Positions 29,001 through 39,831 of a stretch of DNA of 64,000 nt are shown one piece after another. The notes below the pieces were generated by a model, which had not been told where the DNA came from, did not search any database, and was given only the letters and a program-made list of their open reading frames with translations. Source of the stretch: Lepidostoma basale (lineage: Eukaryota > Arthropoda > Insecta > Trichoptera > Lepidostomatidae); contig JAHDVF020001348.1 of the NCBI GenBank assembly GCA_022606425.2, positions 117,001-181,000 of the forward strand, given 5' to 3'. Both the position numbers and the translations under genes were made by a program. How positions within the stretch are numbered: position 1 is the first letter of the stretch; each line of letters begins with the position of its first letter.

Positions 29001-29397
29001 CAAAAGAAAACAGAATTTCTTACCAGATATTTTAAATTAACAGTGTTTCCAAGTGTTTGAGTAATGTTCGTAAATTTTGTTTCAAGTTACAAAGACATAT
29101 TAAAAAAAAAAACAAATGAATGGTGGAATTCCTGCTTAAATATAATATTAAAATAATATTTTAACCTTGTATGACTCCATGAACGTTATAAATTCAATAT
29201 TTTATTTAATAATCGTCATTACTGATTCAAATATATTTTTTAAACGTTTTAATCAACAACGCTTAAAAAAAATGACTGACTACATTTCTGTTAATGGATG
29301 GAAAAAATACAGATGATTTAATTCATTTGATGTCATAATTTTCATTGGTTAAATTTAAATGTTCTGAAAAACGAACAAAAAAATTATGCAATACAAC

Positions 29398-29659
29398 ATA
29401 TCGTCGGTTCAAAGGTAAAACTCATTAAGTGACATTTCAAAATTTTCTTCTTTTTTTGCAACTTCCGCATCAGACTCGTGAATTCTACGTCAGAAAACAA
29501 TCACCAAGTGTATTTATCGAAGAATAACAGTTATTCTTTAATAAAAACACTTGGTGATTACTTTCTGACGTAGAATTCACAAGTCTGATCAGAAATTGCA
29601 AAAAAAAAATAAACAATTCAAATGTCACTTAATGAGTTTTACCTTTGAACCGACGATAT
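29398..29659. mobile_element. long foldback element, family M3
   Basis: About 120-base inverted arms. The ends are TATCGTCGGTTCAAAGG and complement, with inner blocks ACTCATTAAGTGACATTT and TCTGACGTAGAATTCAC. The centre is AAGAATAACAGTTATTCTT. I found no second copy in the window and no frame. Confidence 0.75.
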
Positions 29660-30020
29660 AATAATACTTTTAAATTTGTGACATTATTTATTACATAAAT
29701 ATAGGCACATTTAGCAACTGCGCCTATTATATATTTTATGATAACAAACAAGTTATGCCTTTTGCGGAAATTTTGTTTACGGCGCCAAATACAATTTGGC
29801 TTATTTCCACAACTGAGTGTACTAAGTACCATACAACGTTCTTAATTTTTAAAAAATAATCACACAAATTTCCATCCTTCTTATGTTATTTATATTTTCG
29901 CGTAACGTTTGTAAAGTGTTTTTTGTAAGGCCGATTTGAGTTATAGTTTATCATAAAACGGTGTAACTAAATTTAAAAAATTCCAATTTCTTCCAGAATA
30001 TTCTATGCTATAGAAAAGCC

Positions 30021-30115
30021 AACCTTCGTGGCCAAGTAGCAAGTGCTATGACTGCCACACCGAAGGTCCTGGATTCAATTTCAGCCGATGGCATACCAGA
30101 TTGATTTTTTCGTAT
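30021..30115 (+). mobile_element. SINE-A head fragment
   Basis: AACCTTCGTGGCCAAGTAGC then TGACTGCCACACCGAAGG; the body is lost after GATGGC. Confidence 0.65.
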
Positions 30116-30534
30116 TGACCTGTCCAGCTAGTAAATTAGTATGTTGAACATCAAATATGGCATTAATGCACTAGAAATTGGATCATATAAAATGTGAAAT
30201 TTGGAATACGTGAGTATTGTAACCTTTTGGCCTGTAATGTCATTTACCTCTACTGCCGTCTAGTTGAACTCTTTATCACTATTTCGGCTGATAAGGCCTT
30301 ATCAGCAACTTCAACGAACATGCAAGTAACTCAGAATCACAACAAAATAACAGTAATAATCGCGCAAAAACGCAATATTTTAAATATTTAAAAATAAAAT
30401 TAAACACTTTTTCACTTAGTATAATCCACTTTATTTGAGTAAGCTTCACTCTGTAGCGAGCTTTTTCGGGGCTATACACAAACTGTACAGCCCCCAGTTT
30501 ACTCAAATTAAGGGATAATTAAATGAAACGATGT

Positions 30535-30745
30535 TTTTGACTATTCAACTTTTGTCTTTATTTCGACAGAGATTGGTTTCGCCAGGCTCACTAGCATCGA
30601 CAGACAGGTGACACTGTTACGAACTTACTCTACACTGACTATTTATATAAAGGAGTCGATTTTTAATAGTGTCACTAGTCTGTCGATGCCAGAAAAACCT
30701 GGCAAAACCGGTCGCTGTTGAAATAAGACAAAAGTGGAAGTTTCT
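30535..30745. mobile_element. Penelope-like inverted copy, CCGGTTTC subfamily
   Basis: ATTTCGACAGAGATTGGTTT, CGCCAGG and CTAGCATCGACAGAC are mirrored at 30675-30725 (CTGTCGATGCCAG, CCTGGCAAAACCGGTCGCTG). GAAACCGGTC replaces GAAACATGTC in this subfamily. Confidence 0.55.
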
Positions 30746-31100
30746 TCTATGTTCGCCATACTTTGTGTTGTAAATGTTTTATTTGTCTTTTTTTATATAC
30801 TTTGTATATACAACACTAACTTTAAAAAAAATTAAAATTACTTATCAGACATGTTTCGGACAACCGGTCCTTCTTCAGTGATACATATTATAAAGATACA
30901 TATTAAAAATATTATAAAATTGTTTACAAATATTAGGAGTTTTGACAGATGTTATAAAGATTTATTTTGGAACGTTTATGCTTTTGTAATAACAAATATT
31001 ATGAATCAATTTCAAATAATAATTTTAAGTTCTTATTGGGGTTCAGGTAATAACTTACAACAAAGGAAATAAATCAAAGATTGGATTTGGTGATATATTT
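30745..31100 (-). mobile_element. Penelope-like element terminal region
   Basis: TTCTTCTATGTTCGCCATAC end, then TTATATACTTTGTATATACA, then the hammerhead-like block. The rest has no surviving frame. Confidence 0.6.
30843..30883 (-). ncRNA. hammerhead-like ribozyme motif
   Basis: Minus strand: stem I TATCA/TGATA, core CTGAAGA (fits CUGANGA), one extra A, stem II GGAC/GTCC with loop CGGTT, then GAAACATGTC. Confidence 0.55.
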
Positions 31101-31199
31101 ATTTGATTATTTATAATATTTTATTTATTTTTAATTGCTTTTATTTCAAAATTTCGAGATTGCTCTAAGTTATATTTCTAATATTTACATGATAATGAT

Positions 31200-31547
31200 A
31201 TATTTCATTAATGCAGACGTACTGCAGAGTGAGAGACTGCAGAGACCCAGAGCCAATAGAGAGCTATTGTCGAGTGTGAAAATTAGGGAGAAAATTATTA
31301 ATTACAATTAGGTCTCATATTTGGGTTACGTGCTAAGGGGAGAAAAATCCTTTGACTGATTTTAATGGGTAAAGTGGAAAGACGTCGGGGAGTTGGTAGA
31401 AGGCAGCTATCCTGGCTACGGAACATCAAAGAGTGAACAGGAATAACAAGAGTTCAGAACCTGTTCCAAGTGGCGCAGGATAGAGATGCCTTTGTTGCAG
31501 TGATCGCCAACGTTGGGGGGGAACTGACACGGCACCGAAAGAAGAAG
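31200..31547 (+). mobile_element. non-LTR retrotransposon 3' part (family E)
   Basis: AATGCAGACGTACTGCAGAG, GAGAGCTATTG, ATTTGGGTTACGTGCTAAGG, then GACGTCGGGGAGTTGGTAGA and GTGGCGCAGGATAGAGATGC. Equals the copy at 49435-50277. Confidence 0.7.
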
Positions 31548-31634
31548 ATTAACATGCAAAATTTCAACGCCATTATCTTTATTAAATGAATGATCTTTTT
31601 CAATGAGGTGGTTAGCAAATTCAGAAAAATTATT
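31548..31634 (-). pseudogene. Penelope-like GIY-YIG endonuclease fragment
   Basis: Minus frame: NNFSEFANHLIEKDHSFNKD then NGVEILHVN, 90 percent or more identical to the fragment at 22689. It is cut at 31548 by the LINE junction and lies next to a hammerhead-like block in the opposite orientation. Confidence 0.75.
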
Positions 31635-31643
31635 AATAGAGAG

Positions 31644-31684
31644 TATCACTGAAGAAGGACCGGTTTTCCGAAACATGTCTGATG
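31644..31684 (+). ncRNA. hammerhead-like ribozyme motif
   Basis: Stem I TATCA/TGAT, core CTGAAGA plus A, stem II GGAC with TTCC (weakened by one change), then GAAACATGTC. Confidence 0.5.
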
Positions 31685-31722
31685 GGTAATTTTTAATTTT
31701 TTTTAAAGTTAGTATTGTATAT

Positions 31723-32129
31723 ATGAGGGTATTAGTAGCAAACCTGGCAAACTCCATCATTAGATGTTTTGAGTAAATCGCAAAAAACTGATACGCTAAT
31801 AAAATGCGCTTTTTTACGATATTTTTTTTTTCATCTCAACCAGTTAGTATTTTAAAAGTAATCAGTCATGAAATAATCATCATTATGTTGATAATTAAAG
31901 TAAAATAATGAATTTCATTTTGAAGTTTGCCAGCTTTGCAACACTCAAGTGGAGGTTGCCATGTTTGCAACAAACCCTATATTTTAATAGAAAAATTCTT
32001 CAGAATGAAGCCGAATTCGGAACTGGAAATAATAAAAATTGTGTGCAAATGTATTATGAATAAGACCCAATTCATATCTCACTTTTGATTGTTGGTGGAG
32101 TTTGCCGGGTTTGCAAATAATACCCTCAT
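31723..32129. mobile_element. TIR element nested in Penelope-like copy, family M4
   Basis: Ends TGAGGGTATTA, GCAAACC, GGCAAACTCCA and their complement agree at about 32 of 36 positions. Both sides are bordered by TATA. Removing it restores the Penelope end (TTGTATATACAAA, GAAAAAGACAAATA). No transposase frame. Confidence 0.7.
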
Positions 32130-32570
32130 ATAAAATATATACAAAAGAAAAAGACAAATAAAAGTGGAAGTAGTTCAAAAACGTCGTTTCTTTTAATTAT
32201 TATTTTATATGCATAAATGATTTGTAAATTACTTCCTTGTTCAATTGAGCCCGTGTTATCCACTCGACCCGCTCATTTTGCTCCGGTAGATTTACAAAAA
32301 GGTGTGTGTTGACCTCGTTGACAAGTTTAATATTATATAAATTGCTTAAGCATCTAATAAATAAACATTATTCTTTGAAATTTAACACAAATTAAATTTA
32401 AAAAATATGGTTATTATATATTTGATTAATATTATTTAATACAGTGAAAAAATTCCTTCAATAACCCAAGAAATGCGGCTATAAATTGTATATGTTCAAT
32501 TCTCTTTAAGACGGTTTTAATTTTTGTGAAGTAGTGAATTATTTTGACGGAATTTTGTGACTTCGTAAAA

Positions 32571-32862
32571 ATGAAAGAAGATTCCTTCGACGTGTCGGTT
32601 AAAGCCGAGCTAAACAGTGACGACGAAGATGAAGATGAGGCGGAATTGTTTTGCGTGAAGAAGTGCCTGGAGAGATATGCCAACCAGCTGAGTGGCCTCA
32701 AGTTTGGCGGGAAGTTCGATCTTATGGCCATGTTGGGATGCTCCACGGAAGATGTAACTGGGGGCAGAGTCAAGAGCGCTGATGAAGCAGGCACCTCAGG
32801 GTACAGAGTATCCAGGCTTACCAACATCATCGACCAACTGAAGAATAACACCAAATCTAGAG
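32571..32862 (+). CDS. first coding exon of an uncharacterised acidic protein
   Basis: ATG at 32571 opens MKEDSFDVSVKAELNSDDED, an acidic run, then CVKKCLERYANQLSGLKFGG, KFDLMAMLGCSTED and VSRLTNIIDQLKNNTKSRG. Upstream, in-frame codons continue without ATG, so I start at the ATG in context AAAAATGAAA. The exon ends at a strong donor, AGAG|GTAAGT. Codon use is balanced and unlike the surrounding AT-rich repeats. I do not recognise the family; acidic N-termini like this are frequent in nuclear proteins, but that is only a hint. No downstream exon was identified, and the gene may run past later transposons. It is divergent from FBXL4. Confidence 0.6.
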
Positions 32863-32876
32863 GTAAGTAAAGATTT

Positions 32877-32980
32877 TCAATTTGAAAATCGAACGTCATA
32901 CGATTTTTTTAAATCGCAATATCCTTTGAGCGCATCATTTTTGGAATTGTAACATGTGTTTTTTTAACTGCAATAAAAAT
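32877..32980. repeat. intron segment duplicated from or to 28897-29000
   Basis: It begins 14 bases after the donor of the exon above and matches 28897-29000 in order and spacing. Confidence 0.6.
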
Positions 32981-32992
32981 ATAAATAAATAA

Positions 32993-33290
32993 CTAACTAA
33001 TCATCACACCGTCTCCCCGAAAGGGTAGGCAGAAAGAATGGACTGTCACACTTTAACCGATGCGGCACCCCATCCTTCTCTTTTCGCCCCGCGGGAGACG
33101 CGGTGTGATGGGTTGCGAACCTCATCGCCACCAATAGGCATCTCCCGCGCATACTTCAATCGTAAAACATCCACAAAATAAATCTAAAACAAATAATATA
33201 AAATACAATGATATAAAATAAAATAACACAATAAAAATAATTTAACATATAATGTTATTTTGAGATGGTGCACATTGTCTATCGTCTATT
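32993..33290 (-). mobile_element. SINE-B, near full length
   Basis: AACTAACTAATCATCACACC, then CTCCCCGAAAGGGTAGGC, GGAGACGCGGTGTGATGGG, and the 5' end GAGATGGTGCACATTG. Minus orientation. Confidence 0.75.
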
Positions 33291-33350
33291 TTACACTGTC
33301 TTTTTAATTTATGTCCCACGTATCCACCGTTTTTTAGCTACAAAAATATA

Positions 33351-33607
33351 TTATAATTATTATTATTATTTTGTTAAATCGCTCTTTACGTCATGACAGC
33401 ATGAGCCAAATCGATGTAAAGGGTATTTATAGCTATTATAGTGATTCTCGTGACATTTGATTGGTAGCTAATCTATCGCCATTTTATTGTCGCGTGAATT
33501 CTACACCAGACCAAAGACAGTGTGACAATCACACTGCCCTCGCCGGGAATCGAACCCGGAACCTTCGAGGTGGCAGTCAATGCACTTACCACTCGGCCAC
33601 GAAGGTC
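33351..33607 (-). mobile_element. SINE-A, near full length
   Basis: Minus strand: GACCTTCGTGGCCGAGTGGT, AAGTGCATTGACTGCCACC, GGTTCCGGGTTCGATTCCCG, then body and (AAT)n tail. TGGCCGAGTGG and GGTTCGATTCC are A- and B-box promoter elements of RNA polymerase III. The loop CTGCCAC resembles tRNA-Gly(GCC). Confidence 0.88.
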
Positions 33608-33633
33608 GTCGTCTATATAGGATATCATACCAG

Positions 33634-33666
33634 ATATTTAGGCTTACCAACATCATCGACCAACAA
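33634..33666 (+). repeat. 25-base copy of the 32571-32862 exon
   Basis: AGGCTTACCAACATCATCGA plus CCAAC is identical to the end of the upstream exon (32814-32838) and sits between SINE-A and an RTE-B fragment. Confidence 0.7.
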
Positions 33667-33669
33667 GTT

Positions 33670-34075
33670 GTAGTTTTATCACAAGTACTCCTCCGGAGTG
33701 AACAATCTGCAGACACTGTCAGAACCAAACATCTCTTAAGAGTAGCAGAAATGAGAACATTGCGACCTATTGTGGGTAGAACCCTAAGAGATAGGATTAC
33801 CAATGAAAAAATTTGCAAATCCTGCAAAATTGAAGACATAGTGAGATGAAGAAGGGAGAGAATACAATTCTGAAGGGACTACATCGAGATAATGGATCCA
33901 GAGAGAATTCCTAAGATCGTGATGCACGAGACTCCAATGGGCCGTCGACTACCAGGACGACCACCAAATAGATGGAGAGAAGGCTGGTCGTCTTCATCAC
34001 AGGAAGAAAGTTGATATCCTGCATAAACAGATCGCAAGATACAATCAGAACTAGAAGAAGGTATCGGTTCTCACT
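33670..34075 (+). mobile_element. RTE-B fragment
   Basis: ADTVRTKHLLRVAEMRTLRP, IVGRTLRDRITNEKICKSCK and EDIVR, followed by a decayed 3' end. The same C-terminal region as the copy at 3945. Confidence 0.8.
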
Positions 34076-34539
34076 TCTATCGCGTATGTCATGATGGAAC
34101 GGACGCCTTCCTTACATACCCTGACCTTACTTTAATAATTAATAAAATAACTAAAAGCTAACTAAAACGTTTTAATTATATGTTAAGAGTGAATGAAGAT
34201 TTAATGGCGAAGGAAATATTTTGATTTACTGCATCTGTAATATTTAATATTATCGCTTGATGTGATTATAAACCTGCTTATTTAATGTTCCATTTCCTCA
34301 TATCTCCATTAATATCTCGTAGGCTTGTCCCGAACACGGTGCAAAACACTTGCAGTGATTACAATTGCAAATGGCGCTCATAAAGGATGGTAGCAAGCCT
34401 GTTAGTTCTTATTTTGTATCAAGATTTTATCACGATAGCCAACATGAGTAATTCCCCAGTTATCGCTTCTGCCCTCTTGCATTATCATATAAGAAGGAAG
34501 GTTTTACAAACACAGTTTTACTCTCAAGACGAGGTGAAA

Positions 34540-35095
34540 TTTTTTTGATATCTGGGTGTAGACTTGTGTGGGAAAACGGATCTACCGTGTGAAGTGGTGG
34601 GGCAAATAAACAAGGTTGCGGTCATTTCAGGATGCTTAAAGAATTCAATTTGGAAAAACCCTGACATGAAGATCAGCAGCAAAGTGATAATCTATAAGAC
34701 TCGTGTGCGACCTATCATGACATATGGGATCGAATGCAGGGCGGACACCACAATCACAAAAAACGCGCTCAGAGTGTCAGAAATGAAGACGATATATATC
34801 TGGCAAGACACTGCAAGAGAGGATAAGGAATACACGGATAAGGAAGATATGCGAGGTCGAGGATGTCGTTAGGTGGGGAAGGCAAAGGAGAAGATACTGG
34901 TATGCACACGTGAGGAAAATGGATCCATCCAGACTCCCCTTCATTGTGTTGGATCTATTACACGGCCAGCCCCAAGGTAGACGACCCCCGGGCAGACCAC
35001 CAAAGAGATGGATCGACAGCTGGGAGTCGACTTCGCAGAAGGCCAATTCCTCTTAAGAAACAAGCCACTTGGCCTACACTAAGAATAAGAAGAAG
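34540..35095 (+). mobile_element. RTE-B fragment
   Basis: Frame: AVISGCLKNSIWKNPDMK, SKVIIYKTRVRPIMTYGIEC, ALRVSEMKT, then broken residues and PPGRPPKRWIDSWESTS-like end with an AGAAGAAG tail. Confidence 0.8.
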
Positions 35096-35282
35096 TAGAA
35101 TAAGTGTTTTACTCGGCCTATATGGATCTAAAACAGTTTACATAAGTCAGGTTTTAATGTTTCCTTTTTAACGATTTTAACAGGTTTTTAAATCGTTTAT
35201 TTTTGTCTTTAAAATGCTCTAAATTCTAGATTAATTTCTATAAACTGCATGCTGAAATATGATCCACAAGCAACTTTGGTAT

Positions 35283-35345
35283 GCACAAACAAACCATCAT
35301 GCTGTTTCCCCGGAAGGGTGGGCAGAGAGAATTCACCGCCACACT
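35283..35345 (-). mobile_element. LINE-A 3' terminus
   Basis: CAAACCATCATGCTGTTTCC, CCGGAAGGGTGGGCAGAGAG: the 3' stem only. Confidence 0.6.
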
Positions 35346-35394
35346 ACTATTAATTTATAAACCACCGGTTTATAATCCACAAAATATTAAAAAA

Positions 35395-35433
35395 ACACGA
35401 CATGTTTCGGAGGATACCTCCATCTTCAGGTGT
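35395..35433 (-). ncRNA. hammerhead-like ribozyme motif, GGAGG subfamily
   Basis: Minus strand: stem I ACAC/GTGT, core CTGAAGA (fits CUGANGA), one extra T, stem II GGAGG/CCTCC with loop TAT, then GAAACATGTC. The best-paired copy in the window. Confidence 0.6.
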
Positions 35434-35530
35434 AAACATATAATAAAAACCAAACAATGAAAGACTAATATAAAAAACGCATTTAAAATTCGATTTAGTC
35501 TTCGTTTAGTTTTTATTACATATTATATTT

Positions 35531-35569
35531 ACACCCGAAGATGGAGGTATGCTCCGAAACATGTCGTGT
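35531..35569 (+). ncRNA. hammerhead-like ribozyme motif, mirror copy
   Basis: Stem I ACAC/GTGT, core CCGAAGA (U4 to C), T, GGAG/CTCC, then GAAACATGTC. Confidence 0.5.
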
Positions 35570-35759
35570 TTTTTTAAAATATTTGGTGGATTATAAACAA
35601 AGTTATTTTCAATTTCCTAAATATCTTAAAGTATATTAATTTTAAAATAATTTTCTTAAATGAAATACTAGTACTATTTTAACACGACATTTACACTATT
35701 TTACACTACTTAAATACTATTTACTTATTTATATTAAAAAAATATATATTCATTTTTTG

Positions 35760-36575
35760 TTTTACCACACATACTACTAAGGAACTCATTTCTACCACAT
35801 TATTTTGCTTTCATCTTTATTCTGCAAGTTCCATGCTTCGCTTCCATACAAAAGAGTTGGAACTAGAACTTCATTGTGTCACGTGTAATTAAAAATTAAA
35901 ATCTACTCATTATAAACTCCGATTGATGAACGTGGTCCAAGGATAATTTTGCAGGCTGGGTTCAAGCTTCCCAGAGCACAGAGTAACCATTATATTAGCA
36001 TACTTGAACTCTTAAGAGAAGTTACTGCGTAAGAAAATGGTTCACATTGCAACTTTCACTCTGTTTCCCGGATGGCACTGTGTTGATAGTATCATGTTTT
36101 TTAATATAGGCATTTTTTACTTATTAATGAATAATTTATAAATCGATTACTGCATTTTTACGAGTATATTGAAAAAATGAAAAGTAATAATAATGAATGG
36201 CTGCATTCGAAGTCGGTTTTTAGTTTTTGATTAATTTGGCCATGGCGTGGTTTTCTTGGTCTTCAACGCCATCTCTTTCCTCACACTGTTTGTGTACAAC
36301 ATTGTTTGTGTACAACATTACCATTATTCTCTCGTCCATTCGTTCCATTTGTCCAAACCATCTCAGGGCTTATTTTTTAGTTTTACTTATGATGCAATCC
36401 TCTGCCTTACATTTATTTCTTATGTCTTCGTTATATTATCATAATGTGTATCTTTTTCCCGCACATTCTTCTCAGTGATCTCATTTCCATTGCATTTTCC
36501 TCCTTTATCCTTCTTTTGCAGCTCCAAGCCTAACTTCCATACATAGAGGTTGGCACTAGAACTCCATTATTTTTT
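35760..36575 (-). mobile_element. LINE-A fragments, decayed
   Basis: 35760-35880 and 36225-36570 hold complements of the LINE-A thumb and C-terminus (TTCCATGCTTCGCTTCCATA, TCTTCTCAGTGATCTCATTT). The stretch 35885-36220 between them shows nothing recognisable. Confidence 0.6.
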
Positions 36576-36769
36576 TAAATGGTAATAATTGTTTTGTTGA
36601 TAAACTTACGGCTCTTACTCTGTGGAATTCCATAAAAACGAATATTTTAACAAATAAATCCCTGTTTTTCCACATTTTGTTTAATTTTTCTCAAAAAAAT
36701 TATATTCTTAATTAAAATTTCTTGGTAGAAGTTCATTTTAATAATGAATATAAAAAAACTTAATTTAAA

Positions 36770-36925
36770 ATTTCTTCATTATTATATATTTAGTGGGCTT
36801 CCACTTGTGTTTAACGTCGACCGGTTTCGGCAGCTTGCTGCCATCTTCTGGTAGACTATATAGAAGATGGCAGCATGCTGCTGAGTCCGGTGGACGTTAA
36901 ACATAAGTGGAAGCCCACTCACTAA
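36770..36925. mobile_element. Penelope-like inverted copy (CCGGTTTC subfamily)
   Basis: AGTGGGCTTCCACTTGTGTT, TAACGTC, GACCGGTTTCGGCAGCTTGC is mirrored at 36862-36921. On the minus strand GAAGATGGCAGC, AA, GCTGCCGAAACCGGTC keeps stem II and the GUC triplet but not stem I. Confidence 0.55.
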
Positions 36926-37009
36926 ATAAATATTAATAAATAAATTTTGCATAATTTTTATTTCTATTAATTATTTATTTTTCTCAATATGTTTCGTAGA
37001 TTTTACACC

Positions 37010-37880
37010 TTGATCATCCGGAAAACGATATATAGTAAACAGTTTATTATGAAAGAGCTGAAAGGGTTGGATGAAGGTGCCAAAATGAGCGGAGTGTCTG
37101 TAAGCTGTCTCTTGTATGCGGATGACGCTGTCCTACTTGCATGAACTACAAGTCCTGGTGAATAGTATGTATGAGGTATGCACGCGAAATGATCTGATGA
37201 TGAATGTGAATAAGTCCAAGGTAATGATTTTTGAAAAAGAGGAAATCTTGACACTCTGCAACATAAGCGTGAATGGTGAAAATTCGGAGCAAGTAGATGA
37301 GCTCGTGTATTTAGGTAGTATGTTTACAAAATATGGGATAATGGAAAGGGATATTGAAAGAAGGGTTGGGGTAGGCAACAAAGTGAATGGTGCACTTAAA
37401 GTTGTCATCGCAAACAAAAACCTATCCAAAAAAGCTAGAATGGCAGTGCACAATGGTGTTCTTCTACCGACCCTTTTGTATGGAAGCGAAGCATGGAACT
37501 GGCAAAAGAAGGACGAAAGTAGAATAAATCCAGTAGAAATGCGATCTCTTAGACGAATGTGGGAATACTATGTGTATGATAGAGTCTCGAATGAAAATAT
37601 AAGAAGTGAATGCGGTGCGAATGATGGTGTTATGAACAAAATAATGAAAGGATCATTAAGATGGTTTGGACATATTGAAAGAATGAATGAATAAAGAATG
37701 GTAAAAAAAATATATGTTAACGATGTATATGGAACCAGAAATAGAGGAAGACCGAGGAAAACGTGGCATAATCAAATAAATGAAATATGGAATGTCGGCC
37801 ACGTGAGGAGTCAGAGAAATCGACGCGCGTGCATGACGCGATGTTGAGGAAATCGTCGGGAGAACGATAAAAACTGACTA
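37010..37880 (+). mobile_element. LINE-A, longest plus-strand copy
   Basis: Starts in the reverse transcriptase palm (GVSVSCLLYADDAVLL, then a frameshift), continues open for 192 codons. Residues include EQVDELVYLGSMFTKYGIME, RDIERRVGVGNKVNGALKVV, PTLLYGSEAWNWQKKDESRI and MKGSLRWFGHIERMNE. A stop at 37692 and a missing GRPRK segment end it. Polymerase function is lost. Confidence 0.85.
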
Positions 37881-38554
37881 AGTTATTAAAACCGATCGTT
37901 TTTTAAGTATATCTATGTTAAATATTACTAATTGTAAAATAAAATACACCTGTGTTGTAACAGTCTGACCAGTTTTGAGTAATTTATAGTGAATTCTCAA
38001 AACGTCCCATCATACACAAAGGAGAACCTTTTTTAGATAAAGATGACCGAGAGGTGGACACAGGTACCCGATTCGATGGAAGCCATTGTCCTTTCTTCAC
38101 AGGTTGCTATAGAGGACCCACTTCTTGTTCCCTTTAACGATCGATAAAAAACGAAACGGTTTTTATTTCAGGACAATAAAGGTAAACATATAGTTATTCG
38201 TTGTTTTAGAGGTAGTGGAGAAAGTTTGTGCGACGTCCAAATTATATTTTTTACTGGCTCTTTCAAAATTCCTTAGGCATGGACACTGACCATGGACAAA
38301 TGATATTTTGGGGCATTTTCTTCCCATAATAACTGTTATTAAATAATCATTCAATGGAACGTGAAACAATGTTTATCTATTATACATATGTATAGAAGGC
38401 CTACAATATTTTTTATAATGAGAGAAAGAAAAATTGTATGAATAATAATGTGTATGAACAGTAATTTATAATAGTTTTCCATTTTAATATATCAAATAGT
38501 TTAAAATCAGAGTTTAATTTTATTTATTTATATCATAATTATTCTATTATTCGT

Positions 38555-38695
38555 GTCGGCCACGCGAAGGCTCGGATAAATCGTCGTGCGTGCATGACAC
38601 GATGCATGAATGTTGAGGAAGTGAGAGCTGTATGTCATGAAAGAAAAGTGTGGCAGTCCATTGTTTTTGCCTATCGAGACGGGGTGATGGACAGT
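38555..38695 (+). mobile_element. LINE-A 3' end
   Basis: GTCGGCCACGCGAAGG, CGTGCGTGCATGACACGATG, CCATTGTTTTTGCCTATCG, then GGGGTGATGGACAGTTAATT. Confidence 0.7.
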
Positions 38696-38885
38696 TAATT
38701 AGTTTTTTTTATTCTAAATATACGTTTATGGCTAAAATAAAATCGAAAAATATTTCTGTTCAAATCATTTTATTATCTCAACCGATATTACAAACAATAT
38801 AATTGTTTGAAGCATCTATTGAGTACAGGTAAAATATAATGTATACAAAATAATACTAGAAACGCCTGAGAGATGGTTCGACATA

Positions 38886-39398
38886 GTCTCATTAAAGGCA
38901 TTCCAAAAAGGTCTCATATAACACAACATCTCAAAGAACTTCACTGGCTTAAAAGTCCAGAAAGAATCCAGTATAAACTCTGCTGGACAGTCTTCAAAGC
39001 GCTTCATGGAATGGCACCAAGTTATATATCTGAACTCTGTATAACGGACAGCCTAAATTCACGGAAATCCACACTTCGCTCGGCGAACTCCTCAGCAATA
39101 GGAAGATTAGTTGAGCCGAAGCGTTGCCCCAGTACAAATTTCGGGGATCGAGCGTTCGCGGTAGCCGGTCCATCAGCTTGGAACATTCAGATCTAAATTG
39201 AAAACCCATCTTTTTCATATTTCATACCCAAGTTAAACATTTATACTTTTTGTTCTACTATACTTTTAAACCGATCGCTTTTTAAGCGGTCACATTTAGA
39301 TTTTTAGATTTAAAACACGTCTTAATGCGCCCTTGAGGTGATTACATCACAAAAACGGCGCTTAAAGTTAGCATATTATTATTATTATTATTAGCAAT
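38886..39398 (+). mobile_element. L2/CR1-like LINE inserted in the Jockey-like element
   Basis: Frame: ITQHLKELHWLKSPERIQYK, LCWTVFKALHGMAPSYISEL, RLVEPKRCPSTNFGDRAFAV and AGPSAWN, the C-terminal signature of L2/CR1 elements, then GCGCCCTTGAGGTGAT and an ATTATT tail. Confidence 0.85.
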
Positions 39399-39442
39399 AC
39401 AAGATACTCTCTTAAGTCAAGAGTAATGTGTCTTCTAAACGT

Positions 39443-39831
39443 CTTCTTGTTCTTTTTGTCCTGTCACACTTCCGTGGTGCATAGGGCCTCAAGGAACCTT
39501 CTCCACCCGACTTTATTGCATGCCTGATGCCTAACATCATCCCAAGTGTGGCCTGCCGCTTAACCTCGTCCTGCAGGGTTCTTCTCCAGGTGGCTCTAGG
39601 TCTGCCTCGCTTTCTTTTTCCCCCCATAGGGGACCAGTCTAGTGCGCCCTGAGCGATGCAGGCTGGGTTCTGTCTCAGAGTGTGACCAATCCACTGCCAT
39701 TTGCGTCTAGCGACTTGTTCTCTAATTGGCTTTTCACCTGCCATGGTCCAGAGAACGGCATTTGACACTGTTTGGGGCCAATAGATTTTGAATATTGAGC
39801 GAAGGCATCTATTTATAAACACTGTTAAACG
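39443..39831 (-). mobile_element. non-LTR LINE (RTE-X-like) inserted in the Jockey-like element
   Basis: Minus frame: IYWPQTVSNAVLWTMAGEKP, REQVARRKWQWIGHTLRQNP, GKRKRGRPRATWRRTLQDEV. TAAACG borders both sides and may be the target duplication. Confidence 0.8.

Larger units (their letters stand above)
35350..35605. mobile_element. Penelope-like copy with inverted arms (GGAGG subfamily)
   Basis: Arms at 35375-35450 and 35510-35600 share GGTTTATAATCC, AATATT, ACACGACATGTTTCGGAG and ACCTCCATCTTC. Only about 60 bases lie between them. Confidence 0.65.

Noticed and set aside
33541..33607. Functional tRNA gene
   Set aside because: A and B boxes are present, but the acceptor stem does not close and the same head is followed by an identical long body in other copies, so it is SINE-A.
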